Shown here: positions 12,936-23,507 of the stretch, in pieces | Numbering within the stretch: position 1 is the stretch's first letter | Layout of the letters: the number at the start of each line of letters is the position of its first letter | Assembly (NCBI GenBank): GCA_026874595.1 | Contig: CM049309.1 | Span: forward strand, 96,556,723-96,620,722 | Length of the DNA: 64,000 nucleotides | Direction: 5' to 3' | Source: Sipunculus nudus | Taxonomy: Eukaryota; Annelida; Sipuncula; Golfingiida; Sipunculidae | The notes under the pieces: model-generated | The model's database searches: none | Told to the model about the DNA's origin: nothing | What the model saw: the letters and a program-made list of their open reading frames with translations, nothing else | Made by a program: the position numbers and the translations under genes

Positions 12936-14761
12936 CAAGGGACCCATGGGTCACTGTGCTCAGCTGAAGTTTACATTGAAGGTAAAAATCTAAAATAATA
13001 TCAAATGGAGATAAAGTGTAAGAGGAAGAGGTAATATAGGCTATGGTTGGTTTATATGATTGGTTTGTATTGATGAGCAAGAAATTGTTGCAAATAATAT
13101 TTTGTGACCTGACCATGTGTTTCCTAATGTTGAAACTTAAGCATGTGAGCAGTTTGTGAACAAATGACCTGTACTATTACCATGATCATTAGTTGGCTTT
13201 TTGATTAATTGTTGACATTTCAGTAGTTTACACATTTGTTCAACTGAATCTTTTTTTTGTATAATATACATTATTAAATATGAATGTATTTTTCTATTTT
13301 ATGAAATTTATACAGTTGAAATATAACTAATTAACAACATACATACAGGGCAAACAAAGCCCGATCTCAAATTCTGCTGAGGCAGGATAATAATGAACAA
13401 ATGTTTGTATTAGATCCTTATTTTTTTATCACATCAATTTTTTTTATTATAAGTTTATATTTCTATACATTTCCAATATAACATATATATCTGATTATAA
13501 AAGTTGATTCATAATTGTCAATTGCATCATCATAAATCTCAATCTTGTAAGATAACACCACATCATGCATACAAATGTTTATTTATTTTTTACCACAAAA
13601 ATATATCTTTTAAATCTGCAAAACAATAAATATCTAAAAATAATACTTGATTTAGATTTCACAATTTTAAATTGTGTCTTTATTAATCCATAATGTGCTT
13701 CATATTTTATAAATTTAATCAAACTGATGGGTTTAATGATATTTGTTAAAATCATTTAAAAGAAAATTTATTTCTTTAAAATTGATACATTAACACAACA
13801 TGGAATCTTCTCGATTACACCTTGAATTACTTTTTCATGGAAAGTTTTTTTTGTATATTGGAGTGGAAACAGCAATAAAATTAAGGGCGGGGGGGGGGGG
13901 GGGGGGGGGGGGGGTAGGGGTGGTGATATGAGAATAACTGTACACCTGTCCCCAAGTGTAACAAATCAGAAACCCTAGCACAGCTGACTTCCAGTGACAT
14001 GGAGTGGGACCCTGCTTCTGTAATCTGTAATCAAAGCAAATGACTACAATAGAGCCCCAAGAAAAAAAATCATTAACTAGCCTAATTTTCAAGCTTTTAT
14101 TTTCAAGTTTCAGACTGAAACAAATTAAATACTTATGTTTACATGCTGTGAAAATTAAATCAATGGTACTTACAGGAAAAAAACATGCCATGGTCAAAGT
14201 GGGGCAACATTTAAGGTTCTGATTTTATTTTTATGCTAATAACTTTAAAATTTAACAAAATTCAGATCTAATTTTGGGTAAACAATTGAATCTTAATTAA
14301 ACATAGTTATATACTTGGGGAAAATTGACTCTAGTTTCAAAATTTTTTCATGTTAAGTGAGTCAATATTTTTCCTGATTTTTTACAAAGTCCATTATGTT
14401 CGGGCCAATAACTAAAAGATATTATACTTAACAGACTTAATTTCTTGCAAGTACATATGAACTATATAAAGGAATATTTAGGGTAAATATGAGGAAAAAC
14501 AGATAAGTGGTTTTGATATTAGGCAGTCCTGCAGTGTAAAAATAGGTTTTTAATAAAAAATTGAGGTTTTTTCCTTAATTTCTCAAAGGAACGAAGTCGC
14601 AAAAATCCAGTTTTTGGCTTGGTAGGAGATCTTGGGTCTTCCTAGGTCCTAAGGTTTCAAAATGTGCCACACCTATGGATGGAGGAATGGACGGACGGAC
14701 GGCAAGACAGACGGACAATGGAACATGACTGTAGCTCAGATGACTTATAGTCAGCTGAGCT
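12936..14761 (-). mobile_element. Family B element, short subfamily (B2), complete
   Basis: Left end CAAGGGACCCATGGGTCAC, holding the 12-base palindrome GACCCATGGGTC, then GCTCAGCTG. The right end has an ACGG run (14691-14722) and AGTCAGCTGAGCT plus six A. About 1.83 kb. A second copy is at 61453-63335. It contains a 26-base G run in a fixed position (13889-13914). The first third is very AT-rich; the last third is one B core. Confidence 0.82.
13889..13914. repeat. Poly-G tract (26 G)
   Basis: An uninterrupted run of 26 G inside the B2 element. The sister element at 61453-63335 has a run of the same length at the equivalent place. Confidence 0.9.
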
Positions 14762-14767
14762 AAAAAA

Positions 14768-15703
14768 GGTTGATGTAGGTGGTGCCACAAAATTAAACTA
14801 ATTTTAGATATGAGTCAAGTGACCAACATTTGCATAAAATTTAGTGATCCTAGCTCCTATTGTGTCTGAGATTATGTTAGTATGCTTACTTGCCAAATGA
14901 ATAACTCGGCCAAAATTCATCAAACCAGAACCATTTGAACAAACTTGAGGGAGCTGGTCTCTTGGATCATTTTTATGAAATATTGAGCATTTGGTTGAAT
15001 GTTTTCAGAGAAGAAGATTATCAAAGGTATTTTAGCTTTTTCCACGTAAAATGTAAGTTAATGTATGTGGCACCACAAAACACTCAATCCCACAACATTT
15101 GATATGTAACAGATTTTTGCATAAGATTTAGGGGAAGATAGCTCATGCTATTCCTGAGAAATTATGGATTAATGTACTGATGACTGATGACCCCTGTACG
15201 GAAAAGATCCATGCAGGTGGCATGACCAATACCTCAATTTCAAATATATCTCATGTGACCAACATTCTCATGAAATTTGTCGATGATAGCTCCAACCGTT
15301 TCTGATATTGTAATTTTAGTATCCTTTTTTGGCCAAATGACTATGTTCAGCTTCCTGTAACTCTGCCAAAAGTCACTGAACTGAAATCATTCTAACAACA
15401 CTGAGAAAAAAATGTTTCAGGGATTATTTCTGTGAAATATTTAATGATTTGGCTTGGCAGTTTCAGTGAAGAAGATTTTTAAAGCTTTTTAAGCTTTTTC
15501 CCTATAAAACCTAAGTAAATGCAGATAGCAAAAAAAAAGAAGCAAAATCCGATAGAGTTATTTAGATGACTGATTTTAAAGCCTGTAGTTTGCTTAAAGT
15601 TTGTCGATGCTAGCTTCTCCCATTTTGGAGATAGTATGGATTAACAAACAGACCACCCAAGATGCACGACAGACGACACCACACCATCACTCACAGGTTC
15701 GCT
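14768..15703 (-). mobile_element. Family C element, left-truncated
   Basis: Starts inside C at a segment homologous to 36260 and 40080 (GTAGGTGG..CACAAAAT) and ends with CACAGGTTCGCT plus A. It follows the B2 element without a gap. Confidence 0.7.
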
Positions 15704-15708
15704 AAAAA

Positions 15709-15815
15709 TTTAGATTTTAACTTAATCCTTTGTAGGAACAAAGTGACCGAATTTTAGGTTTTGTAGGAAAACATAGGGACATTTAACTGTATGCCAAATA
15801 TCAAATTCATAGGGG
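15709..15815 (-). mobile_element. Family B core fragment
   Basis: Resembles the conserved part of the B core (GGAACAAAGTGACC, TTTTGTAGGA, AACTGTATGCCAAAT) and resumes directly after the C end, so C probably inserted in a B element now reduced to this remnant. Confidence 0.55.
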
Positions 15816-18188
15816 ACTGCATCGTTGTTGTTTACATCCGGCCTGGTCAGAGGCTGGTAGGCAAAAGCCTATACCCCTTGTAAGTAGGTCATCCTTTGTG
15901 TACTAGCTACATGTGCTACAATCATCTCTCCATTCACACTTGTTCAAATAATTATATGCACCAGTCAGTTTGTTTTCAAATTAGTTGATGCATCTTGACA
16001 CAATGTTAGTGATTATAAAGTGGTCAGCTTCTCTTTCCCAACCTTTAAAGCATGACAAATGGTTGAACAGATGATGTAAAAGTATAGCTAGACACCAACA
16101 AAGGCCATATCATTAGTTCTTCATCTGTTTCATTAGCCTATACAATACATCAACCAAAGACAGCTTACTTGCTGGAGGGCTACAATTATTTTAAATCTGA
16201 ATGTGCAGGCCCTATGGTACCATCCAATAGAGAAATGTTGAGTTTGTTTTATATAGAATCTCCTGTCTTAGGTCTCAGAAGTATTGTCTCATGCATGAAA
16301 GTGTGTAAACATTTTCTCATATTTCATTATTGATTTCAAAACTACTGCTCTGGGACCCCTTTAATATACATATTCTGAAAGCTGGGAATAATATATGCAC
16401 TCTTTGAGTTTTCTAACCAAGTTTGACGTTATCTAGATTTCAGAATAATTTGTTTCATATAATTCCTTAAAAAATAGTTATATATATAATATATAAATAA
16501 ATATAAACCTATGTGACAGACTTTTTAAACAGGTGTTGACTTTCTTAATTACAGTTTTTTTTCTATGAAAAATAAAAATAATTATAAGTAATCAAAAAAT
16601 TAAAGATTAAAAAAAAGCAGTTATATCTAAATATGAAACAAAAATACAATATTTATCTTAAATAGAAAAGTAATTATGTTTGAATTTGAAATGTGAAAAA
16701 TATAGGTGAAATACCCCCACCCCAGTATTTGTATTGGGATGGTAATTATACTTTTAAAATTATGAATTTATTTATATTTAAATATAAAATTTAAAAATTA
16801 ATTATAAGTAACTAATAAAATTTAAAAAAAATAAAGTAGTAATATTTAAATATGAAAACAAAAAACAATATTTATCTTAAATAAAACAGTATTAATGTTT
16901 GAATTTGAAATGTGAAAACGTAGGTGAAACACCCCCACCCCAGTTTTTGTATTAGGATGGTAATTATAACTTTTAAAATTATGAATTTATTTTATATTTA
17001 AATATGAAATTTTCATCAATTATGGGCATACATGTTAAGTAAAAAAAACTATTTTTAAGCATTATTTTTAAGGTTCTGTTGAGATGAAATCTCTTTAACA
17101 CTTAACAGCTGAGAAATATTGATCTTACATAAACAGTTTGAAGTAGATAACATAAATAAAAATTAAATAATTTTTAACATCAACTGTCTTTGTATATAAA
17201 TCAATTCGAATAATACTAAAACAAATGAACCAGAAAATGAATCATGACGGTACAAAGCCATCATATATTTCCCTGCCATTCGGGTGAAAGGAGCCTGTTG
17301 AAGGCAAGCTGTTAAAATGATTTCCTAATTAACAGAAATGATTTAGTTGTTGTCAGTGCAAGTATTAGAAGACTTTGATTCCAAATATGAAAAGTATTAA
17401 CATTAAAGATGCTTTGTGACTGTACATAAAACCTCTCAGAGTATATGTGTATATAGAAGGGTGGTTCATGTAGTTAAGTAAAGATTCACGAAATATTATC
17501 ATAAATGAATATAACTTTATATACGTTAACACATTAACTATCATTGGTTTGCAGCCTGCTTGGCAGTAATAACTTAGTACTATATTAAAGGTTATGCAGG
17601 GGCCCTCTGAAACTTTGGACTTAAGGCTGGCAATGTGGTTACTAAGGGGTGAAAACTGTAGAACTGTCATTACAGCACTTGATCATACTCTGTGTGGTGT
17701 AGCATAAAGAAATCAGTTACAGGATATGAGGCAATAAACTAGTGATTCTCTGATGAAGCATGTTTAGGGTCAATTAGGAAAATTGAGGCTTTACTAAGTG
17801 CGTGACTGCAAGTGGATGTATGTGACCCTTTGTATATATAGACCCAGCAGGCAGCCTAAATAAGCTTGGACAAAGTCCCTCTTGCTGCGGATTGGAAAAT
17901 CCAACAGCTGTACAGCTCATTGGTAAATTATCTTGCAGTTAATGTTACAAGACTGACATATTTAATGTAGAATGCAAACAATATAGAACACAGAACAAGC
18001 CCACTGAGGAAGGAGTGCAACTGAAACAGTCAACATCCCTAAGTGTTTTGCCTACCAGCAGTGCACATGCTGCTAAATCACGTGGTCTATGACATCACAA
18101 TGCAGTCCCCTATAGGTTCAATGATGTCAAAAACCTTAAATGTAAATATCGCAGTAACGTTACCTTGGCAATATGAAGCCAACATAAG
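15816..18188. other. AT-rich stretch without a recognisable gene
   Basis: No splice-bounded frame or repeat family was recognised. A 101-codon minus-strand frame (17365-17670) has low-complexity hydrophobic content and no motif. The block near 17215-17310 reads through on the minus strand for about 50 codons, again unrecognised. The last POLR2E exon might be expected hereabouts on the minus strand, but I could not find it. Confidence 0.4.
16575..17005. repeat. Two-copy AT-rich tandem duplication, period about 218
   Basis: The landmark TAGGTGAAATACCCCCACCC at 16703 recurs with one change at 16921. Flanking A/T-rich text (AATATTTATCTTAAATA, TGTTTGAATTTGAAATGTG) repeats with small indels. The copies have diverged visibly. 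Confidence 0.75.
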
Positions 18189-18443
18189 AACTAGAATACG
18201 GGTAGTCGACAAGCGACTACGTGTATCCGCCAAAATCAGAGTAGGACAGGTGAAGTGAGGCATGGATAGAGTGGCAAGGGGAAATAGAGTCACATGTGTT
18301 ACATATTAGAATGGATATCTGCCACGTAAACATGATTGTAGGTGGTGCCACCTGTTATTTGAAAGGGAAACTATCCAAGATGTATACATATGCAAAATTT
18401 CAGGTGGGAAAGTCAAACCACTGCAGAGATATGAGTGATTTTA

Positions 18444-18473
18444 TAGATAGATAGATAGATAGATAGATAGGTA
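18444..18473 (-). repeat. (CTAT)n tail of the LINE
   Basis: About seven TAGA units at the 3' end of the minus-strand LINE. Short simple-repeat tails replace poly(A) in several non-LTR clades. The shared TAT at both LINE borders is either a short target duplication or microhomology. Confidence 0.8.
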
Positions 18474-18477
18474 GAAG

Positions 18478-18483
18478 TTTATT
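18478..18483 (-). terminator. LINE polyadenylation signal AATAAA
   Basis: AATAAA on the minus strand, five bases before the (CTAT)n tail and about 100 bases past the RT stop. Confidence 0.5.
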
Positions 18484-18583
18484 TCAGGCCACAGCCCATA
18501 TAAAATAGTACAGTAAAATGATATAGTATAGTAAAATAAGATACAATTAAAACATTATGATGCATCATTAGATATTCACGCTT

Positions 18584-19980
18584 CTATTTATGATATAGAC
18601 ATTCATTCCAATGTGTTTGTATTCTACCAGCTTGTACATTCATGTTGTTTACAAGACAGCGTATGAGAGGATTGGCTGAGCATTCAATTCGTCTAATAAA
18701 AGTGAAGATACATTTCCTCAACACAGCCTCGAAATTATTAAAACCATGTTTCACAAACATAAGACTAGCACTATCATTCCATTGATAACCTAATAATTTA
18801 CGGTGCACATTATTGAATGCAACACGTAATTTATTGAAACAAGACAAACTATAATCAGTCCATAGAAACGGGCAGTAAAAAGCGAGACAATAACTTTTGA
18901 ACAGCTGAATTTTGACAGCATTAGTACAATGGGAAAAGTCACGTAAAAGTATATTAGAGCGTACATACAAAAGTCTCGTTTGACGCATCATATCGTCATC
19001 ATCTTTACAACTGTCACTGAATATATAACCAAGATACTTTGCATTTTTTGCATATTCGATCGGTGTGTCATCAATACTAACACTAGGGCAAGTTAATTTA
19101 CATTTTCTGGGTTTAAATACCATATACAACGTTTTGGCAGGATTAAGCGAGATATTGTGTAATTGACTATAAGACACACAAACATCTAAGAGTTTCTGAA
19201 AGCCTGATGGACTAGCTGCAACAAGACAAATATCATCAGCGTAAATTAAATGGTTCATACATACCTCACTAACATAACAACCAGCGTTACAAAGTAACAA
19301 GTTCGCCGACAAGGAGTCTGTATATAAAGCAAACAATTTCGGAGACAATATACCCCCTTGTCTTACCCTGTTAGAGATATTAAAGAAACTGGAAGTAGTG
19401 TAACCCCATTTTATACATAGACGTTGATTCCGATACCAATATAGTAAGATTCGAACCACAATGAGTGGCACACCACGAGTGATTAGTTTATAAAATAATA
19501 TCCAGTGATCAATTCTATCAAACGCTTTGGAGGCATCTAAAAAACAAGAATAGACTGGACTGTTATAATCTCTGTAGTACTGAATTACACTTTTTAGGGT
19601 ATAAATGCACATATCTGTAGAGTGAGCTTTTTTAAAGCCAAATTGATCATCAGACGTTACCAGATAACAGTCAATACATTCAAGCAAAATTAGTTCTAGA
19701 AGTTTCGAGCAGGCAGTACTTAGCGTTATCGGCCTATAGTTACTCTTCTCGCTACAGTCACCAGACTTATTTTTAATCAAAGGTACAAGAGCAGATTGCA
19801 TAAACTTATCAGGCAAATAACCATGAAGCAAAAAAGCAGTAAATAGAAGGGATAGGAGAACACAAATAAGTTTACTTGCATTAATGAAGTGCTCAGCCGC
19901 AAGACCATCCACACCACAAGCTTTACCGCGCTTTAGCGTCTGAATGCCTACCAAGACCTGCTCGGGTGACACCATCATTG
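18584..19980 (-). pseudogene. LINE reverse transcriptase, 5' part displaced by insertion
   Basis: 464 codons are open. Reverse transcriptase blocks are in the right order (numbered from the first Met): NYRPITL near 80, motif A FLDASKAFD at about 146-154, motif B RQGGILSP at 206-213, the catalytic YADD at 246-249 and YLGYIF near 315, followed by the thumb and a cysteine-containing C-terminal region. The enzyme would copy LINE RNA at the nicked target. The first Met lies three bases from the inserted A element and is not the true start. Removing that element joins this frame to the upstream linker without a shift. No stop or frameshift is visible within the RT itself, so the insertion is recent relative to the LINE. 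Confidence 0.9.
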
Positions 19981-21699
19981 AACTAGAATACGGGAAGTCG
20001 ACAAGCGACTACTTGTATCCGCCTAAATCAGAGTGGAACGGGTGAAGTGTTGCATATCAGCATGGATGTCTGCAGCCAAATTGTGTATGTAGGTTGCGCT
20101 ACCTACCAAAAAATCCAGAAAGCCGTCCAAGTTGTATACATATGCAAAATTTAAGGCAGATAAGTCAAACCACTATATTGTATATGAGTGATTTTTGCCC
20201 TTGGCAGACAAACAGATGGACGCTGTGCAAAAAAGGGTTGCAGGTGGCGCCACCAGTTTAGCGTATGATAAAGAGCTTTGTGAGAACTATACACATGCAA
20301 AATTTTGGCCCAATTGGTCAAACGGTTCCCTAGATATGAGCTTGGATGTCTGCAGCGTAAACTTGATTGTAGGTGGCGCCACCTGTCATAAAATCAGAAA
20401 AGCTATCCAGGATGTATAAGCATGCAGAATTTCAGGTGAATTAGTCAAACCACTGCAGAGATATGAGTGATTTTAACCCAAGGCAGACGAACAGCTGGAC
20501 ACTGTGCAAACATGGTTGCAGGTGGCGCCACCATTTTTTGTGTATGTTATAAAGCTCTCCAAGGGCTACATTTGTGCAAAAAAATTTTCCTGATCAATCA
20601 AACGGTTCCTGAGATATGAGCTTGGATGTCTGCAGCGTAAACATGAATGTAGGTGGCGCCACCTGTCATAAAATCAGAAAAGCTATCCAGGATGTATACG
20701 CATGCCAAATTTCAGGTGAATTAGTCAAGTCACTGCAGAGATATGAGTGATTTTAACCCAAGGCAGACAAACAGATGGACACTGTACAAACATGGTTGCA
20801 GGTAGCGGCACCATTTTTGGTGTATGTTATAAAGCTCTCCAAGGGCTACATTTGTGCAAAAGAATTTTCCTGATCGGTCAAACGGTTCCCGAGATATGAG
20901 CTTGGATGTCTGCAGCGTAAACGTGAATGTAGATGGCGCCACCTGTCATAAAATCAGATAAGCTATCCAGGATGTATACGCATGCCAAATTTCAGGTGAA
21001 TTAGTCAAGTCACTGCAGAGATATGAGTGATTTTAACCCAAGGCAGACGAACAGATGGACACTGTGCAAACATGGTTGCAGGTGGCGCCACCATTTTTGG
21101 TGTATGTTATAAAGCTCTCCGAGGGCTACATTTGTGCAAAAGAATTTTCCTGATCGGTCAAACGGTTCCCGAGATATGAGCTTGGATGTCTGCAGCGTCA
21201 ACGTGAATGTAGGTGGCGCCACCTGTCATAAAATCAGAAAAGCTATCCAGGATGTTTGCGCATGCCGAATTTCAGGTGAATTAGTCAAGTCACTGCAGAG
21301 ATATGAGTGATTTTAACCCAAGGCAGACGAACAGATGGACACTGTGCAAACATGGTTGCAGGTGGCGCCACCATTTTTGGTGTATGTTATAAAGCTCTCC
21401 GAGGGCTACATTTGTGCAAAAAAATTTTCCTGATCGGTCAAACGGTTCCCGAGATATGTGGGTTTATGTGTGGAAACAGACGCACAAACGGACGCAGAGC
21501 GCAGAGGAAAGGTCAGAGGTCAAAACAAAATCGGGGCGCAGCAGTTCACATGTGACCCGAACATAATCCCGGGTTTCGGAAAATTCCGCCCAGCGGTTAC
21601 GGAGGAGTTCTCCGGACACCTACGCGGCGGCCGCGGCGGCGGCGGCGGCGGCGACCAGCTGAAAACATAGTATCCGCAAAACTCTGTTTTGGCGGATAC
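19981..21699 (-). mobile_element. Family A element (inner), complete, inside the LINE
   Basis: Left end AACTAGAATACGGGAAGTCG with hairpin, subterminal GTATCCGCCTAAATCAGAGT, four to five tandem cores of 280 bases, then the tail with a CGG expansion (21620-21652) and CTCTGTTTTGGCGGATAC. About 1,719 bases. Its ends are fixed by the LINE reading frame on both sides. Two palindromes GGTGGCGCCACC occur per core, for example 20243-20254 and 20372-20383. Several 70-codon minus-strand frames are core shadows. Confidence 0.85.
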
Positions 21700-22525
21700 A
21701 ATTAATACCAATATGAGATTGTATGTTATCAGTTACCCTGGACTTTATATGTGTCGGACTTTTCACACTGTTGAATAGAGAAGAATAATGATCACGCCAC
21801 ATGTCAGTAATATTATCAGCTCTGACTCTACCGTCAACTTTCAATGCTAGGGGTACATTTTTGTTGTGACATTTTCTAACATTTTTCCAAAATGAAACCG
21901 TATCTCCTTTATCTAGAGACTTAGCCATAGCATCCGCTCTAGCTGTATCTTCAGCTCTTTGACACTGTCTTAAGGCATACTTAAAATTTAACCTTGAACG
22001 TCTCATGAGATCATTAATTGGACCATACCTCGGTTTGCCCATATCTCTCCAGATAATATACGCATGTCTTGCTTCCCTGTGAAGATCTTTTACATAATCA
22101 TTGAACCCTGGTACAATATAGTCACTGGTATTTTTGGTTTTACAAACACCTATGTGAATTTCACTACTCTTACACAGAGCAGAACATATATCAGAGTAAA
22201 ACAAATCTAATTGTGTTTTATGGTTAGGTAAATCACAATTTGGATTGCTACACCTTAGTGCAGCAGGTAGCTTAATCTCAGATAAAGTAATAGCTAAATG
22301 TGTTGTGTAGGCATTCACTGCAATTTGATTAGCAAGAGACCACTTAAACACAGGTTGTGACTGTTCCGTACAAACATCATTCCTAAAACTGATATTACCC
22401 TGCAGGTTCACAGAGAAAGAGGCACTCAACGGGAGGTGATCGGACCCAGGTAGCTTATCAAGAATAGAAATATCACAGATAATAGATTGCATGTCATGAC
22501 TACAAACAAAATGATCTAACAAAGA
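21700..22525 (-). pseudogene. LINE endonuclease end and linker, copy 1
   Basis: The frame opens with the last part of the AP-like endonuclease, including the SDH triad (GSDHLPL, about residues 26-32) that supplies the catalytic histidine in the family, then about 240 residues of linker with paired basic regions before the RT. The final 26 residues of the open frame, including a polyalanine run, come from the inserted A element (below 21700) and are not LINE sequence. The frame is offset from the endonuclease frame upstream by a small deletion near 22600-22640. Confidence 0.8.
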
Positions 22526-22599
22526 AGTGGTGGAATGAGCATCACTTACATAAGTATAGCAACCGGAGTTTTTACCTAAATGAATAAAATCGGATATTA

Positions 22600-23097
22600 T
22601 TAGGTTAGCAAGTTCACAAGTTTGAGAAACCCAACCACAGCTATATAGCTAGTAGGTGCACTTTCCAATATTGAAACAATTTTACCAAGGTAATCCAAAT
22701 AAGACTCATAATTATCATCACTCTGATAGGGCATATACACATTTAAAAAGACATACTGCATTTGACATAAATTGAGAGTTACAGAAAGTAACCTCCTGTC
22801 ATCATATGTTTGAAACTGAGTAAATGGTAATAACGTTTTACGAACTAAAATACCAATCCCGCCATAGGGACGACCACATAAAATACCCAAGGTATCATCA
22901 ATACCACTAACCCCCATAGCATCAAAATCTGGGTGTATAGTGCGTAATAAACACAATTCATCATTATTAAGCCAAAGCTCCTGAAGAAAGATAATATCAG
23001 CATTTTCACATATTTTATAAACATCAGCTTTGCTAGTTTTCAGTCCATAGCAGTTATAAGATACAGTTCTGATGGTTAAGAAGTCCATAGTTACCAA
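22600..23097 (-). pseudogene. LINE AP-like endonuclease, N-terminal part, copy 1
   Basis: 165 codons. Visible exonuclease-endonuclease-phosphatase motifs: SYNCYG (Asn 15), LQELW (metal-binding Glu 40), YGGIGILV near 80, NVYMP near 118 and VVG near 153. The expected Asp-Phe-Asn after VVG is missing: a deletion there removes the catalytic Asp/Asn and shifts the frame, and downstream residues SQTCELANL continue in another frame. This enzyme would nick target DNA, so this copy is inactive. The Met start is plausible, because the ORF1-like frame stops 27 bases upstream. Confidence 0.82.
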
Positions 23098-23123
23098 TAA
23101 CGTTCATTACGTACAAAAACTAG

Positions 23124-23255
23124 TTATATATACTCTGTGTACCTACGAACAATAGCACCTGTAGGCCATGTAGCGGGGTCCAGGAGGCGGTTCTGATCAC
23201 GCTGGGAGAGGCGCAAGAGAAATGAGGAGTATGAGTCATGCTTGGTTCTCAATGC
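23124..23255 (-). pseudogene. LINE ORF1 C-terminal remnant, copy 1
   Basis: A minus-strand frame reads ALRTKHDSYSSF..LLDPATWPTGAIVRRY and stops just upstream of the endonuclease. The pattern Ser-Phe, Leu-Leu-Asp-Pro, Trp-Pro-x-Gly-x-x-Val-Arg-Arg resembles the end of ORF1 proteins of some animal LINEs as I recall them. The upstream part (to 23507) is broken between frames. Confidence 0.45.
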
Positions 23256-23507
23256 TTTGCAACGCACAGACTACCGGTTTCCTGCATTACATGTCGTATG
23301 ACATCCTGAGGTCTGGTGTTTCTGACTAGACGAGAGACGTATATGCCAACAGACTGTCGCTGCTTTGGTGCTGGTTGTGCCGATAATCAGATCTTGGAGG
23401 AGAGCTATGTTTTGCACGCAACCGGAATTTCCTACCTGGACCTGTGACAACTTCAGAGCGGGAGCTGTTGCTGTCAATGTCCTGTCGTGATGCCTCTCTC
23501 CGGCTGG

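Larger units (their letters stand above)
18445..23507 (-). mobile_element. APE-type non-LTR retrotransposon (LINE), interrupted
   Basis: Minus-strand element with, in order, an ORF1-like remnant (23255-23124), an AP-like endonuclease (23097-22600), an endonuclease end plus linker (22525-21700), a reverse transcriptase (19980-18584), a short 3' region with AATAAA (18478-18483) and a (CTAT)n tail. A family A element (19981-21699) sits inside the second reading frame. Without it the LINE is about 3.3 kb, consistent with a copy truncated within ORF1. The tail and APE/RT order suggest the Jockey/CR1 group; the clade is not resolved. Confidence 0.85.

Noticed and set aside
13835-14197. 120-codon minus-strand frame with polyproline
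   Set aside because: The prolines come from the poly-G tract, and the frame lies wholly inside a B2 element.
17365-17670. 101-codon minus-strand frame
   Set aside because: No recognisable motif, AT-driven hydrophobic composition and no splice or promoter support.
15816-18188. Final POLR2E exon (about VVKIIRPSE onwards)
   Set aside because: Searched by eye on the minus strand here and in other unmatched stretches; no convincing match, so it may lie left of the window or be missed.
18444-18473. TAGA run as an independent microsatellite
   Set aside because: It abuts the LINE 3' region and AATAAA, and the host A core is cut exactly there, so it is the LINE tail.
20195-21555. Several 60-80 codon frames in A cores with repeated peptides
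   Set aside because: The same peptides recur wherever the 280-base core occurs, with stops in most copies; they are shadows of non-coding cores.
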